The notes under the pieces were generated by a model, which saw nothing but the letters and a program-made list of their open reading frames with translations, was not told the DNA's origin and searched no databases. A stretch of 41,262 nucleotides of DNA, from contig CAZVEO010000006.1 in NCBI GenBank assembly GCA_964626385.1, forward strand, positions 1 through 41,262, given 5' to 3'. Position numbers and translations under genes: made by a program. Positions within the stretch are counted from its first letter, which is position 1; each line of letters starts with the position of its first letter. The DNA is from Scybalousia_A sp964626385. GTDB lineage: Bacteria; Bacteroidota; Bacteroidia; Bacteroidales; P3. Below, in pieces: positions 25,598 through 35,300 of this stretch.

Positions 25598-26825
25598 TAT
25601 TAAAAGGTATCTCTTCCAAATTAATCCATGAGTTGAAAGCCAGTTCCTTCTCTTTTTCGCTTACCTTGAGTAATCCATCATTGATGTATTCATTTACCAA
25701 TGGACATATCTCATATTCTATCTTATCTCTAAGTTCATCTTTGTTTTTAGCCATAAAATAACTATGTCCCACCATCAAATCATCAATACCCATTTCTCCA
25801 TTAAGGTGTTCTGATGAATTGATAAAATTTCTGATATTTGAGAAAAGTTTTCCTGATATAATCTTCAATTCTTGGTTGTTTATCGTGTCATAATAACTAT
25901 TAATAATAGTTTCATCTGCTTTAAGTGTTATAAAAGCAAATCTTCTTCGTAAAGCATAATCAAGAGTACCCGTACTACGGTCTGTTGTGTTCATAGTACC
26001 AATAATATACAGGTTAGAAGGAACTGAGAAAAAAGTCTTTGAATATGGCAACTCTACAGATAATTGCTCCCTTTTATCTGATTCAAGTAACGTAATAAGT
26101 TCACCAAAAATCTTTGATACATTACCTCTGTTTATCTCATCTATGATAAGGACGACTGGCTTGTTTGCTTTGGGAGAATATTCCTTTTTTACAGCCTCTA
26201 TAAAAGCTTGTGCATATTTTGGCCAGTTGTTTTCACTTCCTCTACCAAAGGCTTGCAGTTTTACTTTTTCTATGTTCAGTGGTGATGGTGTGTATTCTTC
26301 GCCTTTATCACTTTTGGAATTTTTACTTCTAACACTTATCGTGCTATTGCCCTCATTCCACCATACATAAAGTGTGGACCTGCCAGATATTGTAGGTATT
26401 TCTTTTTTATTACCGTATCCTGTGATACTTTTGATATAATTATCAATGCACTCTACTATATAATTGTTGTCATCCATGGCAACAGACCGACAAGCACGTT
26501 TAAAAATTCCATCTTCTGCTTCATAGGTAACACCAATAGTGTTACCGTCTTTATCGGTTTGAATACGCGGTTTGAATCCTTCCACAAAATCTTCATAATC
26601 CATTGACTGATGAAAAGTTGTAAAGAATATCTGTGACCCTTCTAACGACTTGTATTTTTCCATAACCTCACCATGGTTCATCAAATCAATATCATTAACA
26701 CCCAGCACACTAAGGGATATTGCTGCTGTATTATATGTTTTTCCTGTTCCGGGTGCTCCTTGAAGGATAATATTGTGTTTACTTTTTAGTATTCTTGTAT
26801 AATCTTCTATTTTTTTAGCGTCCAT
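25581..26825 (-). CDS. McrB-like AAA+ GTPase
   Basis: A 414-residue motor subunit of a McrBC-type (type IV) restriction system. Walker A is GAPGTGKT (23-30), Walker B is VVLIIDEINRGN (224-235), the McrB signature MNTTDRS is at 278-284 and the arginine-finger region ALRRRFAF at 291-298. It begins almost at the AAA+ domain, so the N-terminal DNA-recognition domain of E. coli McrB is absent. A region of about 85 residues (126-210), with STLYVWWNEGNSTISV, lies between the usual motifs and may be an inserted domain. No TAnnTTTG box was found upstream. A strong terminator separates it from the DUF3127 gene. Confidence 0.88.
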   Translation of the reverse strand: MDAKKIEDYTRILKSKHNIILQGAPGTGKTYNTAAISLSVLGVNDIDLMNHGEVMEKYKSLEGSQIFFTTFHQSMDYEDFVEGFKPRIQTDKDGNTIGVTYEAEDGIFKRACRSVAMDDNNYIVECIDNYIKSITGYGNKKEIPTISGRSTLYVWWNEGNSTISVRSKNSKSDKGEEYTPSPLNIEKVKLQAFGRGSENNWPKYAQAFIEAVKKEYSPKANKPVVLIIDEINRGNVSKIFGELITLLESDKREQLSVELPYSKTFFSVPSNLYIIGTMNTTDRSTGTLDYALRRRFAFITLKADETIINSYYDTINNQELKIISGKLFSNIRNFINSSEHLNGEMGIDDLMVGHSYFMAKNKDELRDKIEYEICPLVNEYINDGLLKVSEKEKELAFNSWINLEEIPFNNGTTV

Positions 26826-26877
26826 TGTTGCTTGTTTTTTTCTTATCCCTTACACTGGATTATCTTAACGTTAATAA

Positions 26878-26912
26878 AAAGTTGGTATAAACTTTTTTTT
26901 TATACCAACTTT
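26878..26912 (-). terminator. Terminator after the DUF3127 gene
   Basis: AAAGTTGGTATA (26878-26889) pairs perfectly with TATACCAACTTT (26901-26912) around an 11-nt T-rich loop. It lies between the DUF3127 stop and the mcrB start, so the McrBC pair should have its own promoter. Confidence 0.65.
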
Positions 26913-26955
26913 ATAAAAATCAAATCAGTTTTGTATTACAAATTGCTTTATTCCA

Positions 26956-27450
26956 TTAGAATGGTAAATCATCATTATCCTCCGCCTCCATACTATCGTT
27001 TTCTATTGTTGGCTTGATTTGAGGTGGTTGCATTTCTACATTATGCACCTCATTATTTGGACGTTGATAATCCACAGGTTGTCCTGCTTGTACTTGCTCG
27101 TTTTGATAAGTACCCATATTGTTATTTTGATAACCTCCGTTATTGTTATATGGGTCGTTATTATTGTTTCCAGAAACAAATGTTCCTATACTTCTACATC
27201 TACAATCAGTAAACCATCTATCTTGCCATTGTCTTGATTCTATATCAAAAATTACTTGTATGGTCGCTCCTATATGTAGAGATTTTAACTGATTAAGAAT
27301 ATCCTCACCCCAGGTGGAAAACGCTATACTTCTTGGGAATTGACTCTCTGTATTGACATCAATCACAAAACCACCTCTAACCCAAGCACCTCTTGCCGAT
27401 TCTCCTCTTTGCTCAGGTAGTAATTGTCTTAATTTTCCTATTATTTCCAT
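26956..27450 (-). CDS. DUF3127 OB-fold-like protein with SSB-type C-terminal tail
   Basis: A 164-residue protein. The N-terminal 90 residues (EIIGKLRQLLPEQRGES..., GGFVIDV, IAFSTWGED, QVIFDIESR) match the DUF3127 family found in Bacteroidota, which looks like an OB-fold. A low-complexity N, Q, G and P linker follows, and the last residues are EAEDNDDLPF. This layout of OB domain, disordered linker and acidic tip ending in DLPF is that of single-stranded DNA-binding protein, whose DDDIPF tail recruits repair proteins. A role in ssDNA binding is inference. It lies upstream of McrBC on the same strand but is separated by a terminator. Confidence 0.8.
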   Translation of the reverse strand: MEIIGKLRQLLPEQRGESARGAWVRGGFVIDVNTESQFPRSIAFSTWGEDILNQLKSLHIGATIQVIFDIESRQWQDRWFTDCRCRSIGTFVSGNNNNDPYNNNGGYQNNNMGTYQNEQVQAGQPVDYQRPNNEVHNVEMQPPQIKPTIENDSMEAEDNDDLPF

Positions 27451-27495
27451 ATTTTTATACTCTTTTTTTTCAAATATTATTCTTTTAACTATTTT

Positions 27496-29643
27496 TTATC
27501 TCTTATCCATTTGCTCGGCAAATTTTTTCTCAGCATCATTCATACGCTTAGCAGCAGGACTTTCAGGTTTTAACCACTTGTCAAGCCAATCAAAGAAATT
27601 CCTTTGCCAAAGCACTCCATTTTGAGGTTTAAGTACCCAATGTGTCTCATCTGGGAAATAAAGATAACGAGCAGGAATATCCAAATTGACAGCTGCATTA
27701 TAAGCAGCCATTCCCTGAGAAGCAACTATACGAAAATCAAATTCTGAGTGTATAACCAACAACGGAGTATTCCAATTGGTAACAAACAAATGAGGAGAGT
27801 TTGCGTACGATTTTTTTACCTTAGGGTCTTTGCTCCAATAAGGACCGCCCAAATCCCAATTAACAAACCACATTTCTTCTGTTTCCAAATATTGTTGTTC
27901 CAAATTAAACATACCATTGTGTGCTATGAAGGCTTTGAATCTATTGTCGTGATGACCTGCAAGCCAATATACAGAGAAACCACCAAAACTTGCACCCACT
28001 GCTCCTCTATGGTCTTTGTCTACGTATGGTTCTTTACTTATTTCATCTATTGCCGTTAAGTAATCTTTCATACACTGACCACCATAATCACCTGATATCT
28101 GTTCATTCCATTCTTGTCCAAAGCCCGGCAATCCTCTACGATTAGGAGCAACTACAATATAACCATGCGAAGCCATTATAGAGAAATTCCATCTATATGA
28201 CCAAAACTGCGAAACTGTGCTTTGAGGTCCTCCTTCACAATAAAGCAAAGTAGGGTATTTTTTTGTAGAGTCAAAATCTGGTGGATATATTACCCAAGTA
28301 TAAAGGTCTTTACCATCTGTGGCTTTCAATTTTCTTTCCTCTACTTTACCCCATTTTATTTTTGCCATAAGGTCATCGTTGGTTGTGGATATTTTTTGTT
28401 CTTTGCCTGATTTTTCATCAACCGACCAAATTTCCACAGGATGAAGCATGGACATTTGAGTTGCAATTAAGCAATCCTTAGTTGGAATAACTGCCGTATA
28501 ATCTGCATTTTCCTTTGTCAATTGCTTAATGGATTTATCTACAATATTCATTTTGTAAATATTATCTCTACCATGATAATCAGAAATAAAATATATTTCC
28601 TTGTTATCAGAACTAAAACGCAAACCATTAGCATTTTGGTCAAACTCTTCTGTCATATAAGTAACTCTATTAGTAGATAAATCACAAAGCATTAAGCGAA
28701 TTTTATCTGCCTCATAACCATCTCTTTCCATACTTTCCCATGCCAAATATTTACCATCTGAGGAGAAAACAGGGTTTTGGTCATAGCCCATCATATTTTC
28801 AGAAAGATTTTTGACCTCTTTTGTTGCTATATCATATAAATAAATATCTGAGTTGGTAGAGTAAGCATAATCTTTACCAGTCTTTTTTCTACAAGTATAG
28901 GCTATTTTTTTGCTATCTGGAGAAAAGGCAAGTTGCTCCATTCCGCCCCAAGGACGCATAGGAGACTCAAATTCTGTACCTTCCAAAAGATTAACGCCTT
29001 CACCTATTTTTTTGCCATCAAATTCTGCTACAAATGGCTGAGGAATATTATCTACCCAATTGTCCCAATGTCTATACATAAGGTCATCATTGACTCTGCC
29101 CGTTGTTTTATCTAAACCCTCTTTTAAGTAAGAGTATTTATCTTTCTTAGGCAAAGCCCTAACATATAAAATTTTACTTCCATCAGGAGAATAAGCGAAG
29201 CCTTCCAAATCTCCTTCGGTAAAGTTAGAAATCTTCTCTCTATTGGAACCATCAAGATTCATTTGCCAGATATTGACATCTCCATCATCAGCATAGATAA
29301 AACCGATTTTATCACCCTTGGGCGAAAAAACAACATTAAACTCAGAGTTTTTTGTTTCTGTCAAACGTTTTACATTTTTGCCGTCTTTGTCCATAATATA
29401 GACTTCGGCATTGCCTCTATTCTGTTCTATTGAGTAATAAGTAACAGTGTAAAGTACTTTTTTCCCGTCTGTCGATACGCTAACATCACCTATTCTACCA
29501 AAAGCCCAAAGCACTTCTGGTGTAAGCTTACCATCTTTCACTTCTATTTGAGGTTTTTCTATAAGGTTTTTGTCCTTTGTCTTTTGTTGGCAAGAAGCAA
29601 ACAAAAGAGCTAACAAGCCAAAACACAAAAATATTTTCTTCAT
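27496..29643 (-). CDS. S9-family prolyl oligopeptidase-like lipoprotein
   Basis: A 715-residue exported peptidase. The signal peptide ends in lipobox FASC (Cys18). Residues of about 40-430 form a WD40-like beta-propeller with repeated SPDG/SPKGDKIGF and FSSDGKYLAW motifs. The C-terminal alpha/beta-hydrolase carries Ser552 in GASFGGFS, Asp636 in HSEFDFRI and His668 in DETHWVLKP. These enzymes take short peptides through the propeller and release N-terminal di- or tripeptides or acyl residues; exact specificity cannot be told. No acidic surface-export signal follows the Cys (QQKTKDK), which favours the periplasmic face. A TACCTTTG box lies at 29676-29683 (minus). Confidence 0.92.
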   Translation of the reverse strand: MKKIFLCFGLLALLFASCQQKTKDKNLIEKPQIEVKDGKLTPEVLWAFGRIGDVSVSTDGKKVLYTVTYYSIEQNRGNAEVYIMDKDGKNVKRLTETKNSEFNVVFSPKGDKIGFIYADDGDVNIWQMNLDGSNREKISNFTEGDLEGFAYSPDGSKILYVRALPKKDKYSYLKEGLDKTTGRVNDDLMYRHWDNWVDNIPQPFVAEFDGKKIGEGVNLLEGTEFESPMRPWGGMEQLAFSPDSKKIAYTCRKKTGKDYAYSTNSDIYLYDIATKEVKNLSENMMGYDQNPVFSSDGKYLAWESMERDGYEADKIRLMLCDLSTNRVTYMTEEFDQNANGLRFSSDNKEIYFISDYHGRDNIYKMNIVDKSIKQLTKENADYTAVIPTKDCLIATQMSMLHPVEIWSVDEKSGKEQKISTTNDDLMAKIKWGKVEERKLKATDGKDLYTWVIYPPDFDSTKKYPTLLYCEGGPQSTVSQFWSYRWNFSIMASHGYIVVAPNRRGLPGFGQEWNEQISGDYGGQCMKDYLTAIDEISKEPYVDKDHRGAVGASFGGFSVYWLAGHHDNRFKAFIAHNGMFNLEQQYLETEEMWFVNWDLGGPYWSKDPKVKKSYANSPHLFVTNWNTPLLVIHSEFDFRIVASQGMAAYNAAVNLDIPARYLYFPDETHWVLKPQNGVLWQRNFFDWLDKWLKPESPAAKRMNDAEKKFAEQMDKR

Positions 29644-29675
29644 ATAACAATATTATTTTTTATTTTCAACTTTTG

Positions 29676-29683
29676 CAAAGGTA
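29676..29683 (-). promoter_or_regulatory. -7 box TACCTTTG for the S9 peptidase gene
   Basis: The minus strand reads TACCTTTGCAAAAG, 32 nt upstream of the ATG. The divergent gene has the same TACCTTTGCAAAA box at 29755-29762. Confidence 0.5.
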
Positions 29684-29754
29684 CAAATTTTATTCTGAAT
29701 GATAAAAATTTACCATTCATATAGAAAAAACTCTGAGGTAAAGCAATATTTTTG

Positions 29755-29762
29755 TACCTTTG
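29755..29762 (+). promoter_or_regulatory. -7 box TACCTTTG for the transglutaminase-like gene
   Basis: TACCTTTG is followed by CAAAAAAG, 18 nt before the ATG at 29781. It overlaps the TTG at 29760, which argues against using that codon as a start. Confidence 0.5.
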
Positions 29763-29780
29763 CAAAAAAGAGTAGTTTTT

Positions 29781-32219
29781 ATGAAAAATATTTTTATCAT
29801 TCTATCAGCAATATTGTGCTTGTTTTCTTTGCAAGCACAGAATTATAACAAACAAGAAAAAGAATACTTAGATTTTCTTTATGAATATATGCCGTTGAAC
29901 GACCGTTTGGACTATGACACAACTTTTTTTATCAAACAAGTACGCTCTTGTATTGAGGCTAAAAATACTTTTGCTTGGTGTAAGTCCATTCCTGAGGAGA
30001 TTTTTAAACACTTTGTTTTGGTTTATAGAGTTAATAATGAAAACCTTGACACTGCAAGATTATATATGTTTAAGGAATTAAAGGATAGGGTTAAGAATTT
30101 GAGTATGTATGAAGCCGCTTTGGAGGTAAATCATTGGTGTCACGAAAAAGTAAACTACAAAGCCTCCGATGGCAGAACTTCTTCTCCTTTGGCAACAATG
30201 AGAACCTCTTGGGGAAGATGTGGTGAGGAGAGTACTTTTGCAGTAACGGCTCTTAGAAGCGTAGGAATACCGGCGAGACAATGTTACACTCCTCGTTGGG
30301 CACATACGGATGATAATCACGCTTGGGTAGAGGTTTGGATTGATGGACAATGGTATTTTCTCGGAGCATGCGAACCCGAAGCCAAGTTAAATATTGCGTG
30401 GTTTCAAGCACCGGCAAAAAGAGCTATGATGGTACATACAACTGTTTTTGGCAAATATAACGGCAGGGAAGAAAAGAACTTTGAAGCCGATAAATTTTCT
30501 AAAATCAATCTTTTAAGCAACTACACTCCTACAAAAAAACTTACAATAACTGTTTTGGACAAAAAGAACAAACCTATAAAAGATGCTGAGGTTAGTTTTG
30601 GACTATACAATTATGCAGAATACTACCCAATAGCCAAAATACAAACAGACGAAAACGGCAAAGCCACTTTGACCACTGGCTATGGTGATTTGATTATTTG
30701 GGCAAAGACAAATGATTTTTTTGCTCAAAAACAAGCCTTTGCCAATCAAACAGAAATAAGTATAGTTTTGGGAGATAACAAATTAAAAGATTCTGAGTTT
30801 TTAATTACTCCACCCAAAGAATTACCCATAGAAACATTGACAGAAGAGCAAGTAAAGGAAAATAACAAGAGATTGGTTTATGAGGATTCTATCCGCAACG
30901 CTTATATTGCTACATTTCCAAACACAGAAGATGATATTTTGAAAAATTCTTGGGGAAACTACAATGAAATACAAAAGGTTCTCAATTACAAACACTCGCT
31001 TAACAGAAAAATACTTCAACTTGTTTATGAAAAGGATTTGAGAGATGTAGAGGCAAACACTATTATAGACCACTTAAATTGGATAAACGAAAAAGAAACC
31101 TCTGAATACATTATAAACCCTCGCATTGCTTTGGAAAAAATAACCACATGGAGAAGTTTTATCAATAAGTATTTTAACCAACCTTTCACTGACGGAAAAC
31201 AAGTTACCGAATGGATAGAGAAAAATATAAAACTTGATTTGGAAAGTAATTATTATAATGTACCCATTTCTCCTAAAGGTGTTTTGACGGCAAAAGTATC
31301 AGATAAGCATTCTATGGAAATTCTTTTTGTTGCAATATGTAGAAGTTTTGGAATAGAGGCTCGTTATGAATGGGCAACAGCAAGGGCGCAATGGAGAGAA
31401 AAAAATAATCTCGCTTGGCAATATGCGTTTAATGAAAGCAAAGAACAAAACAATTGTACTCTAATAGTAAATAATGACAAATCCAACAAAATCAAACCCG
31501 AATATTATTCTCAATTTACAATACAAAGACTTCAAAACAATGTTTTCGTTACCTTAGACTATGAATACGACCCTAAATTTGCTACTTTCCCAGAAACCTT
31601 ACAACTATCTGAAGGAAAATATCGTTTGGTCGTAGGAAGTAGAAACTCAAACGGACAAGTAAAGGTAAAGGAAACTTATTTTGATTTGAAAGCAGGTAAA
31701 ACAAAAAAAATAACCGTTACTATTCCTACCATTGAGCAAGAGGTTGAGTCCTATGGAAAAATAACTTTGCCTCAGAAAAAAAGAATCATAGTTTCTAAAT
31801 ACAATGAGAAAGGAGTAAAAGCAGAATTTCCTTTGCTAAATTTTCAAAAAGAAAAACCTTCCCTTGTCCTTGCTGTAATAGACCCTTATAAAGAACCTTC
31901 GCGACATCTTTTGGTAGATATATCCAAATCAAAAGAGGATTTTGACAAACATAAAGATATTTTTATTGTTTTGGTGTTAGATAAAAGTTTATTAAATAAC
32001 GATTTTTCAACCTCAGTGTTTCCTCCTTTGCCAAACAATACTATTATTATTTTGGACGAGAACAAAGAGATAGAAAAACAAATAATAGAAACCTCAAAAT
32101 TGGATTTTCTAAACAATTATCCTATACTTACCCTATTAAAGAAGGAAAATATTGTTTATCTATCACAGGGTTACAAAATATCTTCCCAAGAAGAAATACT
32201 AAAACTTATTAGTGATTAA
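29781..32219 (+). CDS. Large secreted transglutaminase-like protein
   Basis: An 812-residue protein with a signal peptide (ending LQAQ, residue 20). A transglutaminase-core domain spans about 110-225: Cys147 in WGRCGEEST, His180 in DDNHAWVEVW, and GACEPE near 196 where the third triad residue is expected. A beta-sandwich follows (about 253-332), of the carboxypeptidase-regulatory type. A second, degenerate core-like stretch appears at about 505-535, with KHSMEILFVAICRSFGIEARYEW matching the first, but with Ser at the Cys position. The last 140 residues resemble a thioredoxin fold without CxxC. Activity may be protease-like or cross-linking; the substrate is unknown. The ATG at 29781 is preferred to TTG 29760. 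Confidence 0.85.
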   Translation: MKNIFIILSAILCLFSLQAQNYNKQEKEYLDFLYEYMPLNDRLDYDTTFFIKQVRSCIEAKNTFAWCKSIPEEIFKHFVLVYRVNNENLDTARLYMFKELKDRVKNLSMYEAALEVNHWCHEKVNYKASDGRTSSPLATMRTSWGRCGEESTFAVTALRSVGIPARQCYTPRWAHTDDNHAWVEVWIDGQWYFLGACEPEAKLNIAWFQAPAKRAMMVHTTVFGKYNGREEKNFEADKFSKINLLSNYTPTKKLTITVLDKKNKPIKDAEVSFGLYNYAEYYPIAKIQTDENGKATLTTGYGDLIIWAKTNDFFAQKQAFANQTEISIVLGDNKLKDSEFLITPPKELPIETLTEEQVKENNKRLVYEDSIRNAYIATFPNTEDDILKNSWGNYNEIQKVLNYKHSLNRKILQLVYEKDLRDVEANTIIDHLNWINEKETSEYIINPRIALEKITTWRSFINKYFNQPFTDGKQVTEWIEKNIKLDLESNYYNVPISPKGVLTAKVSDKHSMEILFVAICRSFGIEARYEWATARAQWREKNNLAWQYAFNESKEQNNCTLIVNNDKSNKIKPEYYSQFTIQRLQNNVFVTLDYEYDPKFATFPETLQLSEGKYRLVVGSRNSNGQVKVKETYFDLKAGKTKKITVTIPTIEQEVESYGKITLPQKKRIIVSKYNEKGVKAEFPLLNFQKEKPSLVLAVIDPYKEPSRHLLVDISKSKEDFDKHKDIFIVLVLDKSLLNNDFSTSVFPPLPNNTIIILDENKEIEKQIIETSKLDFLNNYPILTLLKKENIVYLSQGYKISSQEEILKLISD

Positions 32220-32270
32220 ATCCATAAGAATTTTATTCTTACACAGTGCTAATATTAATTTATGGTAAAA

Positions 32271-32304
32271 AAGGAGTGTGTTTTTTTTTAAAAACACGCT
32301 CCTT
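32271..32304. terminator. Bidirectional terminator between convergent genes
   Basis: AAGGAGTGTGTTTTT (32271-32285) pairs with AAAAACACGCTCCTT (32290-32304) with one G-T pair and a 4-nt loop. A- and T-runs flank the GC part on both strands. It serves the transglutaminase-like gene and the DUF2723 gene. Confidence 0.8.
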
Positions 32305-32333
32305 CGTTTTATATGATGAAATTTACAGATTTA

Positions 32334-35300
32334 TCAATTACCTAACCCTAAAGAAAAGTTAGAGTTTGTCGGTGCCGAATTTTTCGTCATTGCTTGATTA
32401 AGATAGTAAGACAAATTATTGCTTGCACTAATTCTTTGCGTAACCTCATCCAAATTAGAATTTTTGGAATGAGAATAAATAAGGGTTACTATTTGCAATA
32501 CCATATCTTGCATACCACTATTAGAAGTATCCTCTTTTTCTATAATATCCAAAACTTCCATAAAGAGTTTTCTTGCCTGCTCTTTATCGCCTTCGCCTTT
32601 GCTCAAAGAAGAAAAAGTAGAATTTAACTCTGATATAAGTTCACTCAAACGATTTGATAAGTTAACATAATTCAACATATCTTTAACCTCAGCAATATTC
32701 TCTATTTCTTTTTGCAAATCTGTAAAACCAAATTTCACAACGTCCGCATAACACAATTGAGCAACTATAGCAATAGCCATCTGTTTATCTCCCTCAACAC
32801 TACGTGCTTTTTTACCTTTAAATCCGTTGTAATAAGCAATATAAGATTTGTAGTAATCTATTATACTCTTATAAACTGCTTTACCCTTATCTATTGCACC
32901 GGCTTCACAATAAGTTTGTGCAAGTAATACATCTGCCCTATCAAAAGGTATCTTAGAATTAGGAAATTCCTTTACAGCCTTGTCCAATATGTTTATAGCC
33001 TTTTGTTTTTGACCTTTTCTTATCAAATCTTGGGCTAACATAACATGATTTTGTCGCATAACTTTTGAGTTGCCTATTGTTACCGCTTCCTCCAAATAAA
33101 CTCCCTCTTTATTAACATTACCCCAAGAGAAATTATTCATATACATATCATAGGACTTAGCAGTAAAACTTCTTGCATCTGTTTTGTAAGGTACTATTTT
33201 GTAAACCGTACCCTCTTGCACGCAATAGTCCATAATATTAGGTATTACTTCTCTAAGCAAAGCAGGGTTCATAACATATATAGGACGTTCAAAATGATTA
33301 CTTCCCAATATATCCAAAAGCATTAACTCTTGTCTGTAAAGTTGTGCATATTGTCTGCCCCAGTTAGCATTTGGTTCCAAAGAGAAAACAAACTCACCCT
33401 TTTCTCCATCAACAAGTTCTTTAGGGTACATTCCTGCTTTGGCAAGTTTTGCTTTATCAAAGGTAATTTTGAAATTGGTAGTAGGCAAAATAGAAATGTA
33501 CTTATAGTCCTTAAAACTTTCTATTTGACTAAATGGCTGTTGATTTGGAGAGGCTTTTATTATTTGTTTCAAGGCATCTTGCAACTCCATAGTATCATTA
33601 GAGGCTTGAGCCAAATTTATATCTTGTCCCAAAGCATAGCATTCCTTCTCTAAGGTGAACGGAAGTTTTTCACTTTGATATATTTTGTTGTAAAGTTGTT
33701 CCACATACCATCCCATACCAGAAAGAGTATAATTTAACACCCTTACGTCCGTACGTATATTTTCTACCTCTTGAGCATACCAAAGAGGGAAAGTATCATT
33801 ATCACCAAAGGTTATAAGTATGGCACTCTTATCACAAGATTTCAAATAGTTGGCCGCAAAGTCTCTTGCCATGTATCTATCACTTCTATCGTGGTCATCC
33901 CATTCTTGAACAGCCATCAATACAGGTACGGCAAACAAACATATAACACTTATTGCTATATTTCTTATATTTTCGGAGATTTTGATATTTTTCAACCAAT
34001 CGCAAAGAGCATACACTCCTAAACCTATCCAAATTGCAAAAGCATAGAAAGACCCAGCGTATGCATAATCTCTTTCTCTTGGTTGATTTGGCGGTTGGTT
34101 AAGATAAAGGACTATTGCCAAACCTGTCATGAAGAAAAGTAAAAAGACAACAAAAGCATTCTTTTTATCTTTCATTATATGATAAATCAAACCAGCCAAT
34201 CCCAAAAGCAAAGGCAAGAAGTAAAGAGTATTTCTACCCTTGTTATTTTGTAAATCTGCAGGCAAATTTTTCTGTGGCCCTAAACGCATATTATCCAAAA
34301 ACTTTATTCCGCTTATCCAATTGCCTTGTATTAAATCCTTAGTGCCATTGGAAACTTGAGTTGAGGAATAATTCAAGCCATAACTTTGAATATCGTTTTG
34401 TCTACCCACAAAGTTCCACATAAAGTAACGCCAATACATATGATGTACTTGATAACGGAAGAAATATCTAAGGTTTTGAGCAAAAGTAGGTTTTTCCATA
34501 CTAGTCTCACTCATACCGCTCCACATTCTATAGAATTGAGGGTGATTTCTGCTATTATCTCCAGAGTACATACGAGGGAAAATGGTACAAACCTCGTCTT
34601 TGAATTTTGGACTGCCTGTACGTACTATCGCATCGTAACGTTTCGCTTCTTTATTCTTTACATATTTGGTTGTCGTTGGTTGTGATTCTATATCATAACC
34701 TGTTGCTGTAAAATATTGTCCATACAACAAAGGAGTATCACCATATTGTTCTCTATTCAGATAAGTCAATAAAGAGGTGGCATCCTTTGGAGCATTTTCA
34801 TTGATAGGGGTATTGGCATTTGCTCTTATAACCAAAGTAGCAAATGTAGAATAACCTATAATAAGGAATAGCAAAGACAACAAAGCCGTATTGAATATAG
34901 GCTTCATTTTCTTTTTTGTCCATATCAATCCCCATGTTATCAAACCAAATAGAAGTAAGAAGTAAATTATTGTACCGCTATTGAAAGGCAAACCTATGCT
35001 ATTGACAAAAAATACTTCAAAATAAGCAGCAAGATTTACCGTCTCAGGTATAACAAAATACATTACCAACGCAACCAATACTATGGACAACAAACCTGCA
35101 AGTATAAAGCCTTTTGTTGTTGTATTTTTGTATTTTTTGAAATAAATAATATATGTAATAGCCGGAATGGTCAATATATTCAAAAGATGGACACCTATTG
35201 CTACTCCTATTAAGAAGGCTATCAGAATAATCCAACGCAAATTGTGGCTATCCTCCGATTGTTCGTCCCATTTGAGTATAGCCCAAAAAACTATAGCCGT

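Noticed and set aside
29760..29780. TTG start giving a longer transglutaminase-like protein
   Set aside because: The TTG is inside the TACCTTTG box, and the signal peptide begins at the ATG at 29781. The same reasoning rejected TTG starts at 2953, 23057 and 37076.
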